DNA of 27,353 bases from Gyrodactylus bullatarudis (taxonomy: Eukaryota > Platyhelminthes > Monogenea > Gyrodactylidea > Gyrodactylidae): contig SSNU01000066.1 of the NCBI GenBank assembly GCA_012064415.1, positions 61,049 through 88,401 of the forward strand, written 5' to 3'. The position numbers and the translations under genes are program-made. The notes under the pieces were generated by a model. It was not told the origin of the DNA, made no database searches, and worked only from the letters and a program-made list of their open reading frames with translations. Position 1 is the first letter of the stretch; the number at the start of each line of letters is the position of its first letter. Positions 21,424 through 27,353 of this stretch are shown piece by piece.

Positions 21424-22223
21424 ATAAAAAAGATAAGATAAACTTTATCTGTAAGGTATTTCAAGGAGAAAATCAGAAACTATTCTAACTCTGTGTTCTA
21501 GATTTAAATACTTTCTTGAATTTCAAACGTTTCACGGGTTCAAAATCGAATAGGCAATACATGATGACCAGAGATAACACTAAATGCCAAACCTTAAACT
21601 ATCACATTGATCAGCCAATAGAATTCGAGTATTTAAAGAACAAATCAGAATGAATGAGATGAGATAAATATTTTTTTCTTCCTCTGCCCTAAAATTGAAA
21701 AAAGCATATGATCACTAGGCCCTTTTTGGTCATTTCTAGGATGAAGTTGTTAGGCATTGTTATTTTTATGATATAATATTAAACAAAATAACGGGGGTCT
21801 CTTTCAAGGGGATCTCTTCAGTGACTTATTTTATATGGGAGAAAAAATTAATCATTCATCACATTTAATAGCAATGAACTTTCTCACGTTCGGCAAATAA
21901 TTATGGCTTAAAATTTATTCAAGTCCCGATTATGAAAATTGTGCTATTTGCGAATTGCGCAAAAACTGAGCAACTTAGGAATTTTTTGGAAGCAGATTCA
22001 GAATCTGCGTAAAATTTTACACTATAATCAGTTTGTCGCAAAATTTTTTTTTAATTTCCCCCAGTGTAATCCAACATTAGCAGATGGTTTTGTGTAGGGG
22101 ACTTAATACATGGTGTTTTAAGATCAATTTACTTATGTCACTCTGTCACCCTTGCTCAATTTTTATTCGTCGAAAATTACGTAAATACAAAGACAACTTT
22201 CCCAGTCCCTATTCTCTAATATC
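21424..22223. other. upstream region of GGT copy B, divergent to the HTH gene
   Basis: No exon with the required phase (two bases left over at its 3' end) could be found for copy B. A 25-codon minus-strand frame starting MYCLFDFEPV (about 21487-21564) ends in the wrong phase. CCAAT at about 21614 and TATTTAAA nearby on the plus strand are weak promoter candidates for the gene at 22224. Confidence 0.3.
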
Positions 22224-22721
22224 ATGCCAAGATTAACTGATGAGCCAACGACTGAGATCCGATTCCTTCACAGTCAAGATAAGAAACGATATACTCTCAC
22301 CTATTTGTCTCAAATTTTCAATACAACTATCGTAACCATCAGAAAGGAAATCAATGAAAACCCTTCTGAAGTCAATAAACCTAGACTACCTTCCAAGTAT
22401 CAAAAGCTCAGAGCTCAAATTGGAAGAGAAATTGAAGAAAAATGCAAAAGTGGAATGGTCCTCAATCATGGCTTGTTGAAAGACATTGTTATCGAATCTG
22501 CGAATGACCTCAATATACCATATGTAAAGGCAAGCAGAGAATTTATACACCAGATTATTGAGCAGCACCATGTCAAAAAAAGAAATGTGAGTTATATACA
22601 CACAAATATAATATTTCTGTTAATTTAAATAAATTCTATTAATTAGATTTTGGCCCGAAGTCTTTCTCTTGATAGAATAATATCTCTCCACAACAAGATT
22701 GATGTACATAGATTTTTATAA
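22224..22721 (+). CDS. CENP-B/Tc5-type HTH DNA-binding protein, transposase-derived fragment (exons 22224-22585, 22647-22721)
   Basis: The first exon gives about 121 residues. Residues ~20-45 (KRYTLTYLSQIFNTTIVTIR) read as a first helix-turn-helix; residues ~60-120 (AQIGREIEEKCKSGMVLNHG.., SANDLNIPYVKASREFIHQI, EQHHVKKRN) follow the CENPB/HTH_Tnp_Tc5 pattern: basic linker, 'A..L....FKAS..W...F..RH'. This is the DNA-binding half of pogo/Jerky/Tigger-type transposases. The frame runs into a strong GTGAGT donor at 22586; a 62-bp intron ending AATTAG then gives 24 more codons (ILARSLSLDRIISLHNKIDV..) to TAA at 22719-22721. No DDE nuclease domain follows, so it is a truncated transposase, a DNA-binding-only derivative or a domesticated gene. 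The exon 2 assignment is inference. Confidence 0.55.
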
Positions 22722-24698
22722 GAAATTGAAAAATGTTTATCTTAAAGCTTTTATGTTATTTTTAATGAAAATTCAAGAAGGTGTCATCTTTAGAGTTGCA
22801 TTTCCAGAAAATCTTTAAACCAATATCATTTTTTGAATACAGTGTTCATTTATAATGACTCACGAGTTCCTGATGTTGGTGATAAATCTAAAGAAATCTT
22901 TGTGGATCATTTCGATAGATGTATTCTCTTGTAGAAAGACTAATGAAAATATTTTAAGCAACATAAATTAATAGACAATTTTTTGTTATTTATTCATAAT
23001 CGTCTAAATGCTTGCAATGTTGTAGTCCATAAATTGAAATGTACACCAGTTTGAATTGATTGACTTTCACTCTCCAGACTTGGACAAGGTCACACTACAC
23101 TTGGGATATGCAGATTAGACAAATTGATTGCTTGTAGGTAAAAAAAATATTATTGTAAATGATTGAAATTCAAATCGAAAAACCTTTATTGTAGGTCTAT
23201 TGAGTACATGCGAGAGATGTATTATGTTTGAAAGCTGAATCAGTTGTAAAATTATGAGAGAGCACTTAAGGAGACATAATCAAATCGAAATAAAAAATAT
23301 TCTCTGCATGCTGAGAGAGAAACTCAGCTGATGATAATTTGCATTTGGTTAAAGGAGAAGAAATAAAAACAAATTAATAAATAGAGTCTATAGGTTGTAC
23401 TTTTTCTGAGTCTTTTAGACAGCTGAGAGTAATCACATTAATTAACTCAAAGATATATGAAGGATCTTTTTGCTTCAATCAGTTGATGTTTTCGTTTTCA
23501 AGATTTTTTGAATTGTGATAAAAGGTTCGATTAACAGTTGACCAAGACTAAATTTTGATCCCGATTTATACTTAAGAGATGGAAAGTATTGGTCACCTTA
23601 CAAACTTCCATTCAATTGTGTTTTTCACTCAAAAAAACTTCTCTCAAATTTTATCATTTATTGATCAATATCGAAGGAAGAAATTTGAAGTAAAATTTGG
23701 AATAATCCACTCACAAGCAACTTTGAGCTACGATCTATAGATTAAAAGACTTCTTAAGTAAAAGTGAAATTTGTTCAAAAGTTGGAAAAAATCAAATCTC
23801 GAGTTAGCGCCAAACCTCCAATTATTTGAGCGTTGGGTTGAAATACAGTATCTGTCCAATGAATAAGGATAAGAGAACAAAAATTAGATTTTTAAATTGA
23901 AATAACTAATTTGGGAATTTCGTCATGATAATAAATAAATTTGTACTTGGGTCAAATTTGAATTGATCATTCATACGTTAGTTTTCTTTTTCTCCTTACG
24001 AGGGTCAAATAAAACTTTTTGATACAACTCTAAAGTTAAATTTATGCCTATAAATTTCTCTAATGAAAATAACGTTCATTCACTGAAAAAATAAGAGTTA
24101 TTTCTTAATTTAAACCAATTAATTGATAAATAGTTTCACCAACTTCAGTATCTTTTCGTGTTCTCATAAATTTTGAATGCGCCGGTTCCAAAACTCAGTG
24201 AACATTAAATTCTTGGAATTTACGCAAATTTATCCGTATATGCATGGTATATGCATAAAACACTAATATTTTGTTCAACATCATAATTGTATGGGTTGGG
24301 CATCCATAAAATATTACATACTCCACTTCGTGACCCTGATTCAACTCTTCAATTTTTTTGTATAAGACATTTAGTACCACGTTGTATTTTAATCTTTTCT
24401 TTAATACGAATAAGTAATTCACGTAGTTTTTGAAACACGTCCGAAAATCCACTTAAATTCATAATTTAGAAAATTGAAAGAAGATATATTAAAACCAAAT
24501 GTACATTTCTTTAAGTATCATCAGTGGTAATTCTTCAAAAATGATATAAGTTAAAATTTCATTCAAAATAATAATTTACAAATCATGAATGAAATAGTAA
24601 AAGTCAAAGAAAATAAGAATAAAATGCAAGCTGAAAAAACACCAAAACTCTCCAATAAATAGCAACAGTGGAGAGAAAAGTGAAAAAGCTTACATTGG
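22722..24698. other. no gene recognised
   Basis: AT-rich, with a fragment of the foldback family around 23790-23830 (TTAGCGCCAAA at 23804-23814). No DDE transposase domain continues from the HTH exon. The longest frame (24195-24452, minus, 85 codons) has no recognisable motif. Confidence 0.4.
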
Positions 24699-25380
24699 TC
24701 AAGGTAATTGAAGATTATAGGAATAATTTTTCTGAACACATAGATTAGGTTTATATAGGTTAATAAGAAATTTTTCTTTCACCCATACATCTATGCTGTC
24801 GTCATTGGGGTTTTTGTATAAAACGGAAAAATTAAAAACTGAAGCTGTATGATCTTCTTGTCTAAGGTGCCTCATAACCGCAGTATCCTTCTTCAGATGA
24901 TCCTCCGCTCGTCTAGATAATTTCCTAATAGTTCTATGAGGCTCCACAATCACATTGGAATTTGTAAACTAATAGAGTTTTCTCCTCTGGCTTCAGCAAA
25001 TCCTTATGAATCAAACTAAATAATCTCTGAGTTTTAAATACAATTTTCAATTGTATGTTATTATAATGTTGATTGATGAGATCATTTAGCCTTCTTCTAA
25101 TATCATTACTGAACCCATCACCTTTGAAGTTGAGCTTCATAAAAATAGTTGTTTTCTCCAATTCATCAGTTTCGACAAGCTCATTTCTATCCATAGATAC
25201 ATTCATGAATTTGTCAACAAATTTACCGGGATAACCATTTTCCTTCAGACTTAACTTCACGTTCTCTATTTCATTAGACCATTCCTCAGGGCTTGCTATC
25301 TTTCTTATCCTCTTGATTATAATCAAATTATTTCTCAACCAGTAATTATCAGTTTCAAGCCAATTAATGAAAAGCCTGCA
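24699..25380 (-). pseudogene. Penelope-like element fragment: C-terminal linker and GIY-YIG endonuclease, frameshifted
   Basis: Two overlapping minus-strand frames make one protein. The first (about 25380-24934) has the run NGYPGKFVDKFM, then FSNDIRRRLNDLI, LKIVFKTQRLFSLIHKDLL and VYKFQCDCGAS, the characteristic stretch between reverse transcriptase and GIY-YIG domain of Penelope-like elements. The second (to 24699) continues with RTIRKLSRRAEDHL, AVMRHLRQEDH and KEKFLINLYKPNL, the later GIY-YIG helices including the conserved Glu. The frame change falls where the Tyr-X-Gly motif after CDCGAS should be; those residues are missing, consistent with a small deletion. No reverse transcriptase domain is seen above 25380, so the copy is also 5'-truncated. 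Non-functional retroelement relic. Confidence 0.72.
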
Positions 25381-25504
25381 ATTAGAAAAAGGGGAACGAA
25401 AAGGAAAAAATGCAGTGGTCAGTTACAAATAGACTCTTTCCTTACTTAACGATTATTGCAGTCCCTACCTCTTCTCGTCAACATCAACTCAAAAGTTGAA
25501 CCTA

Positions 25505-25640
25505 AACAACCAATCAGAGGATTCCACAAATTTACTAATTTTCTCTATAAATATCAAGCCGGTGTAAAAGTCTGACGAGATCCGGTTAAATAAAAGCTTT
25601 ATAACTACATATTCATTTGTCTTCAAATCCTCTTAATGAA
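25505..25640 (+). repeat. LTR-like fragment with CCAAT, TATA and poly(A) signals
   Basis: CCAAT at 25510-25514, TATAAATA at 25546-25553 and AATAAA at 25589-25594, 43 bases after the TATA box: the compact U3-R-U5 arrangement of retroelement terminal repeats. It aligns with 16-105 (TATAAATAT, AAGYCGGTGT, GTCTGAMGAG, AATAAA, AGCTTTAT, AATCCT in the same order). Ends not defined; no gag/pol next to it, so perhaps a solo LTR. It lies just above the Penelope-like fragment and could have been captured with it. Confidence 0.4.
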
Positions 25641-27353
25641 TTCCTCATTAAATAGTTCGATAAATAATTTTTTTGCATTGTTAAAGCAGCTTTCAAATTT
25701 TGGTTTTTCTTTTATAAATTTTTAAACACTCAAGCTTAAAATTTTGAATACCTAGATAATGCTGACAAAACTAAATGGAATGACTTGGTGAGAAAGATTA
25801 TGACGTAGTTGATTGCTTTGAGAAAACGAGGCTTTTCTCGATTGTCAAATCGACTTTTGTCAAATAATCTTTAGTAAAATTATTGTTCAATTAGGTTCTC
25901 TAGCAGAGCAAAAATAAAATATAAATATATATTTTGTACATATTTTATATTGAATTTCACTATAAATACAGAACTGATTTCTAACAAAAAAAATATGAAG
26001 TTTATGAAATACAAATTAGAGTCTGTAAAGAAAATCGAAAATCCTCTGGTTTATGAAGATAGGAATAAAGAAAAGACTTAGATTAGTCAATTTTAGATCT
26101 GATTTGACTAATTTAAAATTATTCAAGTCTTCACAATCAGATATTTCATATTTTAATGTAGTTATAAAAGTAAGAAATTAGATTGATATTTTGATTTTCT
26201 AAAGTTTTATTTATTATCATACGATCCTTACCAAAATTTACAAGGAATTCATTGGTGCATTTAGTTTTCCGTTTAACTCGTGTTTTGAGAGTAAAATTTA
26301 GAAGTGTGAAAAATAGAGTTTCTTAAGCTTTATTGTGAGGATCAGAGAGGTCTTAGTTTCAGTAAAACTTCAGTAAACATAAAGGTCCCTTTTCATAAGA
26401 TCAAAAAAATTCTCCTTCGCAGGCACTCTAAAAAACTTGTATGTCTACTTGTAAGCAACCAATCAAAATCAGGATTTTGGATCACGTAATGATGATCGCG
26501 AATTGATTATACGTTTATTCGGGCTTCAAATAGTTTGAAACATATAAAGGTACAGATTTTATAAATAGTCAGAGCAAGAAAACCAATCAGATCATATTTT
26601 TATCTAAAATGTGTATTTTTAGGTTTCCTATCAGGGCGAAATAAAACGACTAAATGGTATCAAATAATCATTCATACGTTTAAAAATTATAATAATTATT
26701 CTAGAACCTTTTACACGATCATATGCAAGCCATAGGGATACTGAATTATTATTATTTCATATTCGTCTAACTACTCATTAGTAGATTATTGGAATTAATA
26801 TTTTAGTCAATCCTTTTTTTCGTTAACCTTGTCTTTAAATTTTGGGTTATTCACCAAGTTAGTATCAATTTTATCATTATTTTCACCAATAATATAATCG
26901 ATCGGTATTATTTTCCAAAGTAGTATCATATTTTTTAAATTTTCTATTATAGTATCAATACTTAAAAATATTTCAAAAACAGTATAATATACCAATATAT
27001 ATTTTCAGAATTAGTATTAGCTTGAGGAAAAATAAGTGTATAATCAAACAAATTTTTTTTCAATTTGAAATTAAAAAATAATTTTTTCTAAGAAAAATTA
27101 AAAAAGTAACGTTGATGAATATCAGGATAAGATCTTTTCGGCTACTTAACGAATTCTTTTCTTCTCAGGGTTTCCTCTTTTACATGAATCAGACTTTGGT
27201 TAAGGATTTGATGATTTTAGACCATTCAAATCACAGAAATTAAATTCAGAACTGTACATTTCTTTTCAATTCTGTTATTTTGTAAAAATTCGGAAGGTAG
27301 TCTTCGGGTACTTTTGGCTAAGTTCCATTAAGGATGACTTGCTTGATTCAGCA
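25641..27353. other. no gene recognised
   Basis: AT-rich. CCAAT-type boxes at about 26460 and 26583 and TATAAA strings near 26543 and 26560 resemble the LTR-like promoter at 25510-25553 in spacing but no downstream frame is seen. A 62-codon minus-strand frame (26807-26995) with a lysine/aspartate-rich end is unsupported. Confidence 0.4.

Noticed and set aside
21487..21566. Minus-strand frame starting MYCLFDFEPV as first exon of GGT copy B
   Set aside because: Its possible donors leave 0 or 1 base, whereas the next exon needs two left over.
22386..22601. Minus-strand 71-codon frame
   Set aside because: Antisense of the HTH exon, which has the recognisable protein pattern.
24195..24452. 85-codon minus-strand open frame
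   Set aside because: No family resemblance, no splice or promoter support; expected by chance at this length in AT-rich DNA.
25560..25600. Hammerhead ribozyme core (CTGACGAG here, CTGAAGAG at 43-50), as found in some Penelope-like elements
   Set aside because: The expected GAAA after stem II and a supporting stem III are not convincingly placed in both copies; the TATA/AATAAA layout explains the block better.
1..27353. tRNA, rRNA and CRISPR features
   Set aside because: No cloverleaf, conserved rRNA block or regular spacer-repeat array was seen on reading; the only short regular repeats are the 31-bp units at 17771-18040.

Overview
The window is nuclear DNA of a eukaryote, almost certainly an invertebrate animal. 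It is strongly AT-rich, genes are split by GT..AG introns, introns and intergenic DNA are packed with foldback/TIR-type DNA elements, and there is a 786-base assembly gap. Penelope-like and LTR-like retroelement fragments fit an arthropod (a repeat-rich crustacean such as a parasitic copepod is possible), but I cannot fix the species from sequence alone.

The backbone is a head-to-tail tandem pair of gamma-glutamyltranspeptidase (GGT) genes on the minus strand. Copy B (right, 16762-21421) is complete from its membrane-anchor exon to a GGT-type C-terminus and poly(A) signal; copy A (left, 292-11058) has the same exons, but its last coding exon is not recognisable in the window. The first coding exon was found for neither. 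Exon lengths and intron phases match almost one to one, so the genes are paralogues. Intron sizes differ sharply: copy B has three consecutive introns of 29, 33 and 28 bp exactly where copy A has introns of 1647, 2286 and 1192 bp, and each of those three copy A introns contains a foldback or TIR element. Copy A also has a 35-bp intron of its own.

Layout: 1-100, LTR-like fragment; 292-11058, copy A with foldback elements at 3430-4349, 5688-6398, 7609-8796 and 9979-10636; 11854-13177, an element with perfect 269-bp inverted arms around the gap; 13178-16270, mostly unrecognised; 16276-16751, a possible small secreted-peptide gene on the plus strand running into the 3' end of copy B; 16762-21421, copy B; 22224-22721, a CENP-B/Tc5-type HTH protein on the plus strand; 24699-25380, a broken Penelope-like GIY-YIG endonuclease fragment; 25505-25640, a second LTR-like fragment; the remainder to 27353 has nothing I can recognise.

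Functionally, the GGT pair would give two type II membrane ectoenzymes cleaving gamma-glutamyl bonds (glutathione turnover). Both keep the catalytic Thr and most substrate-binding residues, but each has its own substitutions around the active site. The most interesting points are the ultrashort introns, the element-driven difference in intron size between the paralogues, a repeat family that spreads E2F-like TTTGGCGC sites, and the candidate small gene whose 5' splice site lies in a GC-rich hairpin.
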